From Planctomycetaceae bacterium (lineage in GTDB: Bacteria > Planctomycetota > Planctomycetia > Planctomycetales > Planctomycetaceae), in contig JAGQQG010000067.1 of NCBI GenBank assembly GCA_020426325.1, forward strand, positions 1-32,516: a stretch of DNA of 32,516 nucleotides, written 5' to 3'. Shown in pieces: positions 17,151-23,920 of this stretch. Made by a program: the position numbers and the translations under genes. Numbering within the stretch: position 1 is the first letter of the stretch; each line of letters opens with the position of its first letter. The notes under the pieces are model-generated. The model was not told where the DNA came from and made no database searches. It saw nothing but the letters and a program-made list of their open reading frames with translations.

Positions 17151-18272
17151 TCAGTCTTCCCAGTCATCGTCATCTTCAAAATCGTCGTCGTCCTCCAGCA
17201 GGCCCTTCTTCGCCAGCTGAATCTTGGACTTCAATTCACCCGGTTGATTGGACCGAACGATGCAGTCGCGTTCATCGCACAAACCCTTTCGCCAAAGGTC
17301 AAACAGGGCATCGTCGAGAAGTTGCATGCCGTATTTGCGGCCTGTTTGAATGGATGAATTGATTCGATAAGTCTTTGCTTCACGAATGAGGTTCGCGATT
17401 GCGGGTGTCACAACCAGCATCTCGTACGCAGCAACTAGGCCCTTGGGCTTCCTCGGAAGCAACGCCTGTGAGAGGATGCCGATGATCGCAACCGACAACT
17501 GCGTGCGGATCTGTTCCTGCTGCTGCGTCGGAAACACGTCGATGATTCGGTCCACCGTGCCTTGAGCACCGGTCGTATGCAGCGTGCCGAACACGATGTG
17601 GCCCGTCTCGGCAGCGGTAATGGCTGCTTCAATGGTTTCCAGGTCTCGCATTTCGCCGACGAGAATACAGTCGGGGTCCATTCGCAGAGCCCGCCTCAAC
17701 GCTTCCGGGAAACTGGGGACATCGACACCAACCTCACGCTGATTGATGGTCGACTTCTTGTGCTCGTGGTAATACTCAATCGGATCTTCGAGCGTGATGA
17801 TGTGGTGGTCGTGATTGTCATTGAGGTAGTTGATCATACTGGCCAGCGACGTCGTCTTGCCGCTTCCCGTCGGACCTGTCACGAGGAACAGGCCGCGAGG
17901 CCGGGTGATCAATTCAGAAATGACTGGCGGGAGACCGAGTTGCTCGAAAGTGAGGAACTCGTTGGGAATTCGCCGCAGCACCATCCCGATGTTGCCGCGT
18001 TGCTTGAAGACAGCCACACGGAACCGGGCTTTGTCGCCAAAGGCGAAACCAAAGTCGGTCCCGCCCATCTCCTGCAATTCCTGTTGATTGCGTTCCGGCG
18101 TGATGCTCTTCATCAGCGAAGCGGTATCTTCCGCGTTCATCGACTTGGTTTCGAGCCGGACCATGCGGCCACCGGTCCGCACAACCGGAGGCTGTCCTGT
18201 AGTGATGTGCAGGTCGCTGCACTTCTCCTTCACCACGGTTTCCAACAATTTGTCAATCTGAAGAAACGCCAT
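17151..18272 (-). CDS. pilT: PilT-type pilus retraction ATPase with acidic C-terminal tail
   Basis: A 373-residue traffic ATPase of PilT length and architecture. The N-terminal domain has S-D-L-H-I-T-T-G-Q-P-P (19-29), as in PilT. Walker A is G-P-T-G-S-G-K-T-T (133-141), the Asp box I-I-T-L-E-D-P-I-E-Y (158-167), Walker B I-L-V-G-E-M-R-D-L-E-T (203-213), and the His box G-H-I-V-F-G-T-L-H-T (224-233). A-I-A-N-L-I-R-E at 291-298 corresponds to the A-I-R-N-L-I-R-E retraction motif of PilT, with Ala for Arg. The last residues are an acidic run (E360 to D373, almost all Asp and Glu), which ordinary PilT lacks. PilT depolymerises pili; T2SS operons normally have none, so its place between two E-type ATPase genes suggests a retractile filament. 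It is separated by 488 bp from the upstream gene. Confidence 0.95.
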   Translation of the reverse strand: MAFLQIDKLLETVVKEKCSDLHITTGQPPVVRTGGRMVRLETKSMNAEDTASLMKSITPERNQQELQEMGGTDFGFAFGDKARFRVAVFKQRGNIGMVLRRIPNEFLTFEQLGLPPVISELITRPRGLFLVTGPTGSGKTTSLASMINYLNDNHDHHIITLEDPIEYYHEHKKSTINQREVGVDVPSFPEALRRALRMDPDCILVGEMRDLETIEAAITAAETGHIVFGTLHTTGAQGTVDRIIDVFPTQQQEQIRTQLSVAIIGILSQALLPRKPKGLVAAYEMLVVTPAIANLIREAKTYRINSSIQTGRKYGMQLLDDALFDLWRKGLCDERDCIVRSNQPGELKSKIQLAKKGLLEDDDDFEDDDDWED

Positions 18273-18760
18273 CGACGATCTTTCTCAGGCGACGTTGTGA
18301 CAAAAAATGTTAAGAGGCCCCATCCATCTCGAAGAAACCCAAGATCTCCCTCCGTTCAACGATATGCAGAGATCACAAACCCTCAGTTGCCCCGCAAGGG
18401 CGGGTATTTGCCCCGTGTTATTCTTCCAATAGATGTTGAGAGACCAAGTAAAGTACGCATAAGCTTCGTCCGATGCCAGCGTGGGCGGGCACTCTCGGAA
18501 GTCTGCATCCGGCTGTACTGTTCCTAAATGTGTGCGTTGGAGCCTCGCTTACAGGCCGTTTGGTAGACTCACCTGCTGCAAGTTCCCTAAGTGCTTGTCA
18601 GCAGGTTCTCAACTCCTTCGCGCTGGCGGACTCACACTCGAATGCCTCGGCTGAGCGCTACGCCTGAAATGCGGTGGGCAACTCGACCAGAGTCTTTGTC
18701 CACAAGTTCCTCCCCCCAGATAAGTGACGCATTTTCTTAATGAATCGGACCCCTCACGGA
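18273..18760. other. Long spacer between the first ATPase gene and pilT
   Basis: A 488-bp gap on the minus-strand cluster. No convincing protein gene is present: a short open frame at 18473-18667 on the plus strand has no ribosome-binding site and no recognisable features. The spacer contains a strong hairpin at 18571-18606, listed separately. It probably holds the promoter for the pilT-distal part of the cluster, but I cannot point to clear -35/-10 boxes. Confidence 0.5.
18571..18606. other. Strong intergenic hairpin
   Basis: ACCTGCTG-CAAG at 18571-18582 pairs with CTTG (18594-18597) and CAGCAGGT (18599-18606), giving 12 base pairs with a single bulged base and an 11-base loop. No T-run follows on either strand, so an intrinsic terminator is not supported. 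It could be a processing or stability element in the transcript. Its CCTGCTG core also occurs in the inverted repeats at 1476-1544. Confidence 0.5.
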
Positions 18761-20458
18761 TCAGTGTGCCCCTGTTTGAAGTTTGTAAGCTTCCGTTAGA
18801 GTCGTAATTCCCTCAAATGCTTTGTCGACAGCATCTTCCACCAATGTCTTCATGCCAAACAGCCTCGCCTGCCGACGCATATTCTGAGCGGGTTCACTCC
18901 GGAACGTCATCTCCCGAAGGGTTGAATTCATGAGCATCAATTCAAAGACCGCCTTCCTCCCGTGAAAGCCGGTGTGCTGGCATGAATTGCACCCCTTACC
19001 TCGCCGGAACGTTGCTCCGGCCATTTGGTCCTCTGTGATGTCGAGCAGTTCCGTTTCGGATGGATCAGGATGATATGGCTCGCCACATTTTGAACACACC
19101 ACCCTCACGAGGCGCTGTGCCATGACTGCCATCACGCTCGATGCCACGAGGAAAGGTTGGACTCCCATATCGATCAGCCGTGTAATAGAACTGGGCGCAT
19201 CGTTCGTATGCAGCGTACTGAAAACCAGGTGTCCAGTCAAAGAAGCTTGTATTGCCATGTCCGCGGTCTCGGTATCACGGATTTCACCCACGAGGATCAC
19301 ATTGGGCGCCTGTCGCAACATGGCCCTCACAATCCTCGCGAAGTTGAGCCCGATCTTGGCCTTCACCTCCACCTGATTGATGCCTGGCAGGTAGTACTCG
19401 ACCGGGTCCTCTGCAGTGATAATCTTCCGGTCGGGCCTGTTGAGTTCACCCAAAGCACTATACAGAGTGGTCGTCTTCCCGCTCCCCGTCGGACCGGTGA
19501 CCAGGAAAATGCCGTTTGGCCGGCGAATAATCTGCTGGAACTTCCGATAGTTCTCTTCGCTAAAGCCCAGGTTCCGGATTCCGACCTTGATATTGTCCCG
19601 GTCCAGAATACGTAAGACTATGCCCTGTCCATGGTTAGTAGGCATCACACTGACCCGGAGGTCGAAATCCCGACTCCCGATTCGAGTCTTGATCCGGCCG
19701 TCCTGTGGACGCCGCTTTTCCGCAATGTCCATATTCCCCATGACCTTAATTCGACTGGTCAAGGCACCGAGCAGACGTCGCGGGGGAGCATCACGTTCGA
19801 TCAGCACGCCATCGATGCGATAACGAATGCGAACCCGGTCTTCAAACGGCTCGACATGAATGTCACTGGCACGCATGTTCACCGCTTCGCTGATCACCAG
19901 ATTCACCAGCCGCACGATCGGGGACTTCTCATTGTCCTCTGCCTGTGTCGAAGCCTCAGCCAGTTCCGTTTCCGTAAAGTCGATCGCCGTCTCCGTAAAC
20001 TCCATCAGCATGGAGTCCACTGATTCCGTCTCGGTCTGCCCGTAATAACGGTTGATCGCGGTGAGGATGTCCTCCTTTGGAGCCATCACCATCTCGACGT
20101 CACGGTTGAGGATAAACCTCAGCTTTTCGACGACCGCAAAGTCCATCGGATCTTCCACCGCGACTTTCAGGCGCCCCCCGTCCTCAGCGACGGGAATGAC
20201 GATGTTCTCGCGGGCGACGGATTCCGGCACCAGTTCGACCAGCGACGGCGAGATATCAATGTCGTTCAGGTCGATAAAATCGAAGCCAAAGTGCTCGGCT
20301 TTGGCCGCTGCCATCCGCTGCGCGTCAACATACTCATTTCGAACCAGAGCATCCTCGATGGGAATGCCCAGATTCGCTGCCATCCGCTCAGCTTCCGCCA
20401 ATTGATCGGCGCTGATGGTTCCGTCGTCGACAAATTGTTGCAACCAGTCACCAGACAT
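18761..20458 (-). CDS. GspE/PilB-type assembly ATPase (first gene of the cluster)
   Basis: A 565-residue traffic ATPase, a paralogue of the protein at 15327-17048. An N-terminal T2SSE_N-like domain (about 1-140) lacks the Leu-Gly pattern of c-di-GMP-binding MshEN domains. A conserved S-D-I-H-V-E-P-F-E segment lies at 198-206. Walker A is G-P-T-G-S-G-K-T-T (322-330), then the Asp box I-I-T-A-E-D-P-V-E-Y, Walker B I-L-V-G-E-I-R-D-T-E-T and His box G-H-L-V-F-S-T-L-H-T. The zinc-binding CxxC pairs C-S-K-C and C-N-S-C are present. It could energise pseudopilus or pilus assembly; why the cluster has two assembly ATPases is unclear. It is the most upstream gene of the minus-strand series and diverges from a plus-strand secreted protein. 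Confidence 0.93.
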   Translation of the reverse strand: MSGDWLQQFVDDGTISADQLAEAERMAANLGIPIEDALVRNEYVDAQRMAAAKAEHFGFDFIDLNDIDISPSLVELVPESVARENIVIPVAEDGGRLKVAVEDPMDFAVVEKLRFILNRDVEMVMAPKEDILTAINRYYGQTETESVDSMLMEFTETAIDFTETELAEASTQAEDNEKSPIVRLVNLVISEAVNMRASDIHVEPFEDRVRIRYRIDGVLIERDAPPRRLLGALTSRIKVMGNMDIAEKRRPQDGRIKTRIGSRDFDLRVSVMPTNHGQGIVLRILDRDNIKVGIRNLGFSEENYRKFQQIIRRPNGIFLVTGPTGSGKTTTLYSALGELNRPDRKIITAEDPVEYYLPGINQVEVKAKIGLNFARIVRAMLRQAPNVILVGEIRDTETADMAIQASLTGHLVFSTLHTNDAPSSITRLIDMGVQPFLVASSVMAVMAQRLVRVVCSKCGEPYHPDPSETELLDITEDQMAGATFRRGKGCNSCQHTGFHGRKAVFELMLMNSTLREMTFRSEPAQNMRRQARLFGMKTLVEDAVDKAFEGITTLTEAYKLQTGAH

Positions 20459-20631
20459 TTGCAGACTCTTGAAGATGGTTGAGGTGAGATCGCTGCCAGT
20501 CCAGACTGTGAATGCTGTCGGACACTAGCAAGCAATATGAAAAAGTTAGTTCGGCGAGGAAATCCGGAATGACCGATCTTCTTGTCGATTTATCTTGGCT
20601 GGGATTGAATCTCGGACATCCTCGAGTGCAG

Positions 20632-20786
20632 CGAGTCTGTCCGTTGGATTGATCAAGTCGACTCGTCTTTTGCTGCATCAGTCCACATAAATACTGAGAT
20701 GATGCCAGAATCGGCGGGAACAAATGCAACAGACGAACTGCCCTGTTGAGCTGAGCTCTCCGTGAGCGACCAATCCAACAGACTCG
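20632..20786 (-). promoter_or_regulatory. Nested long-range inverted repeats (candidate structured leader RNA)
   Basis: The outer arms CGAGTCTGT...TTGGATTG (20632-20651) and CAATCCAACAGACTCG (20771-20786) are complementary apart from a four-base insertion. Inside them, TCGTCTTTTGC-AT (20663-20678) is nearly complementary to ATGCAACAGACGA (20724-20736), in the right nesting order. The structure lies about 175-330 bases upstream of the first ATPase gene, on whose transcript it could form. I could not match it to a known riboswitch class. Confidence 0.35.
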
Positions 20787-20810
20787 ACCTGACCGTAATT
20801 TCCTTGATCT

Positions 20811-20827
20811 TCACGGTAAGACCGTGA
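20811..20827. promoter_or_regulatory. Interrupted palindrome, possible operator
   Basis: TCACGGT at 20811-20817 and ACCGTGA at 20821-20827 form a perfect 7+7 palindrome with a three-base spacer, in the divergent intergenic region. The size and symmetry suit a dimeric regulator site or a tight hairpin. No regulator gene is nearby. Confidence 0.3.
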
Positions 20828-21096
20828 CAAGTCAAGCGGACGGCGTCACAACCAATTTCCAGCGAAGGGCTTGCACACAATCTTCACAGAGTTACATCAC
20901 CGGATTTCTCGTCTTGCTGTGTAAGGGGAGACGTCGTATCATCCCCGCCCCTTCTCTTCTCAAAATCCCTACGTTCCAATTCGAATCGCGTCTCCCTGCC
21001 GGGATCTGTTTGCGCGCACTGTCGAGGCCGATGCGGTCAGACACAGCGACGCATCGGCCTCCGCACAGAGACCGTTCCCAGTTGCGGACCAGTCAC

Positions 21097-21984
21097 ATGA
21101 CCACCGCCTGCGCCCCCGTTCGCACTTTGCGATCCAACGTCTTTTCTGGTTCACGCCTCTTCTGTCTTTGGCTGATCAGCTGTTTTGCTGGAGTGATCTG
21201 CCTGAGAGCAGATCGGCCAGTCGCTGCTCAGGATTTCCGGGTACGAACCACAGTTTCGTTCCAGGATCCGGAGAATTCACGCTGGGAGCCAGTCGCACGG
21301 AGTCTCACAATCTTTCACACGGGCAAGGTTTATGACCTCGTCGAGGGAGTCGGGGAGGTTGTCATTTTCGATCCGCTGCAAAGCCGCTTTGTGATCCTCA
21401 GCCTCACGGGCAATGGACTGGCCGCAGAAGTCCCTTTTGAAGAACTCCATCAGTTTCTCAAGGTCGCCAACGTCGAGACGCTCAAGTACATGGATGAGTT
21501 ACGGCTCAGCGGGAAGTCGGATGCTCAACGCGTGATTGAATCCCTGAAGTTTCAATTGCATCCCACATTTGATGAAAGTTTTGATCCGACAACTGGTCGG
21601 TTAAGACTTTCCAGCGAGTTCGTTACTTATTCCGTCGCGACAGCCACGATGGAGAAACCGCTGATTGGACAGCAGTATCTGCAATGGACCGACTGGACGG
21701 CTCGGATGAATTATATTCAACACCCGCAGGCCGTCGGTCCCGATGTCCGCTTGGCCCTGAACACGGCGCTTCGAGATCGCGAGCGGATTCCGACGCAGGT
21801 CGAACTCAAGCTCTCGCTCAACGGCGTGAGCAACCTCCGCGCGGAACACACCTTTGAGCCGAAACTCATGCCGTTCGACCGGGATTCGATCAACAAATGG
21901 GAGAAACTCCGGACGGCTGACGATGTCCGCTGGGTCGACTTTCGTGAATACCAGCGAATCCTCGTGACGTCTGCCGGAAAGTAG
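21097..21984 (+). CDS. Secreted protein of unknown function
   Basis: A 295-residue protein I do not recognise. From the ATG at 21097 it begins with a basic N-region, a hydrophobic core L-F-C-L-W-L-I-S-C-F-A-G-V-I-C-L at about 20-35, and a likely signal peptidase site at P-V-A-A-Q-D, so it is probably exported. The mature part is mixed alpha/beta in appearance, with D-P-E-N-S-R-W-E-P-V-A-R-S-L-T-I-F-H-T and V-V-I-F-D-P-L-Q-S-R-F-V-I-L near its start, and no catalytic motif. The frame is open for 91 codons upstream, but those residues look non-coding and would bury the signal peptide, so the internal ATG is preferred; its ribosome-binding site is weak. It diverges from the secretion cluster, a loose hint that it might be a secreted or periplasmic partner. 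Confidence 0.75.
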   Translation: MTTACAPVRTLRSNVFSGSRLFCLWLISCFAGVICLRADRPVAAQDFRVRTTVSFQDPENSRWEPVARSLTIFHTGKVYDLVEGVGEVVIFDPLQSRFVILSLTGNGLAAEVPFEELHQFLKVANVETLKYMDELRLSGKSDAQRVIESLKFQLHPTFDESFDPTTGRLRLSSEFVTYSVATATMEKPLIGQQYLQWTDWTARMNYIQHPQAVGPDVRLALNTALRDRERIPTQVELKLSLNGVSNLRAEHTFEPKLMPFDRDSINKWEKLRTADDVRWVDFREYQRILVTSAGK

Positions 21985-21987
21985 CAT

Positions 21988-22029
21988 CGCCCCGAAAGGC
22001 CTCATGCCTTCCCTCACAAAAGAGGGGCG
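21988..22029. terminator. Possible bidirectional terminator between convergent genes
   Basis: The 29-bp gap between two convergent genes, with the first bases of the minus-strand stop region, contains short stems: AAGGC at 21996-22000 with GCCTT at 22006-22010, and CGCCCC at 21988-21993 with GGGGCG at 22024-22029. The position is where a shared terminator is expected, but the stems are short and there is no T-run. Confidence 0.3.
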
Positions 22030-22571
22030 GCCTCGAATCTCGCAAGTGAGATGAGCATGACATCCGGCAAGGATTCGACTCCCAGCTGACGCAGCATGTT
22101 GACGGCCTGTGCGGTCGTGTACTGGGCGTGGGTGCAGACGTGCAGCAGAATGTCCGACTTCCTTGTCAGGTGCTTCACATCCGGGCCGGTTCGAGTGCTC
22201 GTCTTCGCGACCATCTCATCGAGCTGACCGTCTCTGAGGTGTGCAAGGTAATACTCCCAGCGAGCGTCGAGCGCTGACCAGTTGTCCTGGAGCTTAGCCA
22301 GATCCGGGATCGCCCCCTCAGCTTCCTGATTCCCCGGTAACTTGTCCGGCCGATCGCCGGGCAGAACAGGACTCGGATTCCCTTCGAGAGCTTCCAGCCA
22401 GACGTACTCAGCGGCGTAGAGATGCAACAGCGACTTCCACACCGACCCCTGCCCCATCTGAAAAGCCTGCCGCAACTGCTCTTCATTGAGTGACTCAGCG
22501 GCTGTGAGGAGTCGCTGATTCACCCACATGCGGTGCTGGTGTAATCGTGTGACAAGAGGGACAGCGTTCAT
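22014..22571 (-). CDS. DinB-fold (DinB/YfiT superfamily) metal-binding protein
   Basis: A 185-residue four-helix-bundle type protein. The DinB superfamily binds a metal through three histidines; here the candidates are H50 in L-L-H-L-Y-A-A-E-Y-V-W-L, and H144 and H148 in I-L-L-H-V-C-T-H-A-Q-Y-T-T-A-Q, matching the usual H-x3-H-x2-Y/H-x-x-x-Q pattern. Length is normal for the family (about 150-190). Members include thiol transferases and damage-induced proteins, but substrates are mostly unknown, so no reaction is assigned. The ATG at 22571 has AAGGA six bases upstream, and the gene starts 10 bp after the RraA-family gene, so the two are probably cotranscribed. A functional link between them is inference. 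Confidence 0.85.
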   Translation of the reverse strand: MNAVPLVTRLHQHRMWVNQRLLTAAESLNEEQLRQAFQMGQGSVWKSLLHLYAAEYVWLEALEGNPSPVLPGDRPDKLPGNQEAEGAIPDLAKLQDNWSALDARWEYYLAHLRDGQLDEMVAKTSTRTGPDVKHLTRKSDILLHVCTHAQYTTAQAVNMLRQLGVESLPDVMLISLARFEAAPLL

Positions 22572-22581
22572 TCACGATCCT

Positions 22582-23265
22582 TCAAAGGACCCCGTACTTC
22601 TTGAAAGCATCCGTTGCAGACATCCCTCCGCGAATGGCATCACGGACTTCGTTCTCAGCGTGGACCTTCTGCCACGCGCGACGAATGACCTCCTCCTCGA
22701 CCTCCTGTGGGACGACAACCACGCCGTCGATGTCTGCAAACACCAGATCGCCCGTTGCAAACACAGCTCCGCCGATCTCGACTGGGACATCAACGTCGAC
22801 CACCCGCTGTCGATTGAGGCTGTCGAGCGGACTCATCCCGCGTGCAAAACAGGGAAAGTCCATTTCACGTATCTGCACGACATCCCGTACGGCTCCGTCG
22901 ATGATCGCTCCGATGCACCCCTGATTGGTCGCAGCCGTCGTGAGCAGTTCGCCCCACACGGCTGACCGCATCGACCCATGACAGGCCGCGATCAACACGT
23001 CATCCGGCTGACACGCATCGACCGCCTTGAGTTCCAGTTCGTACGGTCGTGGGTCGTCATGATAGAGATCATCCCACAGCGTCGTCTTGCAGCGTCCGAC
23101 CAACAATCGTTCGACCGTCACCGAAGGCAACTGCACGTTCGGTGTCTGCCGCCGTCGACCGACCGCATCGAGTGAATCACTGACGACAGCCGAATACAGG
23201 TGTTCTCTCATCATCGCAAATGTGATGATGTCAGGGGGAGATTCGTCTGCCACTGAAGTTCTCAC
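22582..23265 (-). CDS. RraA family protein (HMG/CHA-type aldolase-like)
   Basis: A 227-residue protein of the RraA/4-hydroxy-4-methyl-2-oxoglutarate aldolase superfamily, formerly annotated as dimethylmenaquinone methyltransferase. The key segment is W-G-E-L-L-T-T-A-A (104-112) followed by G-C-I-G-A-I-I-D-G-A-V-R-D (116-128). In class II pyruvate aldolases of this fold, the Arg and Asp of the last motif bind substrate and divalent metal (here R127 and D128, with E106 and D123 conserved). A later G-D-L-V-F-A-D-I-D-G-V-V-V-V-P segment is also typical. RraA itself regulates RNase E but lacks the aldolase residues, so aldolase/decarboxylase activity on a 2-oxo acid is more likely. The start is GTG at 23265 with a weak ribosome-binding site; the alternative GTG four codons downstream (23253) is possible. 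It is followed by the DinB-fold gene. Confidence 0.88.
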   Translation of the reverse strand: MRTSVADESPPDIITFAMMREHLYSAVVSDSLDAVGRRRQTPNVQLPSVTVERLLVGRCKTTLWDDLYHDDPRPYELELKAVDACQPDDVLIAACHGSMRSAVWGELLTTAATNQGCIGAIIDGAVRDVVQIREMDFPCFARGMSPLDSLNRQRVVDVDVPVEIGGAVFATGDLVFADIDGVVVVPQEVEEEVIRRAWQKVHAENEVRDAIRGGMSATDAFKKYGVL

Positions 23266-23341
23266 TCACAAAAAGTTCCAGGTGCTCGTCGTAGAATCCA
23301 AACGACAAGAAGAAGCCAGTGACGCGATTCCATCCCTGACG

Positions 23342-23656
23342 TTAACGACTTTTCCTTTGGACGTTATCACCTCTGCGCAAAATCTTCGAGTCATTCAGCT
23401 TGGTGATCTTGGCCACCGCCCGGTCTGCTGAAACTTTCTCGATCTTGAGCCGTCCGAGTCGCTCATTATTGCGATATACGTCGAAAAGATCGTCGACCTT
23501 GACCCCGTCGTCGGATCCAATACTGATTTCGACATTGATGGTGCCGGGTTCGTTGATCACGACAATGATAGCTTTGAGCTGATCTTCGGTAACAGTCCCA
23601 ACGGCAACCGCGGAGAAGAGAACCAAACTGGCCAGGGACATGAGCAGCTTCGCCAT
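23342..23656 (-). CDS. Small secreted protein with a beta-rich planctomycete-type domain
   Basis: A 104-residue protein with an N-terminal signal peptide (M-A-K-L-L-M-S-L-A-S-L-V-L-F-S-A-V-A-V-G). The mature part reads I-S-I-G-S-D-D-G-V-K-V-D-D-L-F-D-V-Y-R, then L-G-R-L-K-I-E-K-V-S-A-D-R-A-V-A-K-I and a final R-R-G-D-N-V. From memory, this pattern occurs as a C-terminal small-barrel domain of larger planctomycete envelope proteins; here it stands alone. Function unknown; a periplasmic or wall-associated role is inference. The ATG at 23656 has TAGGAG about six bases upstream, a strong signal. It is divergent from the DUF1553 protein gene. Confidence 0.8.
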   Translation of the reverse strand: MAKLLMSLASLVLFSAVAVGTVTEDQLKAIIVVINEPGTINVEISIGSDDGVKVDDLFDVYRNNERLGRLKIEKVSADRAVAKITKLNDSKILRRGDNVQRKSR

Positions 23657-23920
23657 GAGACGCTCCTATTGAGAATGATGAACTCTGGAGACTCCGATCC
23701 TATTCTACAAACTCGCTGTCAGAATGCAGTACGCAAACCTGTGCACGAGTGTGGTCCCCGATGGGTGCAATTGAAGTTGTTCAGTCATCGCGGATTCGAC
23801 GCTGAACAGGTCACTCACCCTTCCGACGATCTCTTTGGTAATATGAACGTTCAGCCTTTGGAGTCGATCCAACGGTCGGAGAAAGTCCTTCTCAAACAAT
23901 CGCCTACGAGCTTCATCCCG

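Larger units (their letters stand above)
20459..21096. other. Divergent intergenic region with inverted repeats
   Basis: A 638-bp region between the ATPase gene (minus) and the secreted protein gene (plus). It should contain the promoters of both. I see two candidate control elements, a nested long-range inverted repeat at 20632-20786 and a palindrome at 20811-20827. Short open frames here (for example 20653-20880 on the minus strand) have no recognisable features and are not called. Confidence 0.5.

Noticed and set aside
15588..17357. A 589-codon open frame on the plus strand
   Set aside because: It is antisense to the GspE-like ATPase gene, whose motifs are all intact; the translation has no domain-like features and no ribosome-binding site. 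It is a shadow frame caused by GC-biased codons.
17562..18527. A 321-codon open frame on the plus strand
   Set aside because: Most of it is antisense to pilT, and the rest enters the spacer; no features support it.
20632..20786. A c-di-GMP riboswitch (GEMM type)
   Set aside because: The conserved core sequences of that class could not be found by eye in this region, although the ATPase downstream in the cluster has an MshEN-like domain.
20653..20880. A 75-codon gene on the minus strand upstream of the first ATPase gene
   Set aside because: No ribosome-binding site or known motif; it lies over the nested inverted repeats. It cannot be excluded but is not supported.
22582..23265. Menaquinone methyltransferase (MenG)
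   Set aside because: This is an old misannotation of the RraA fold; no SAM-binding motif is present.
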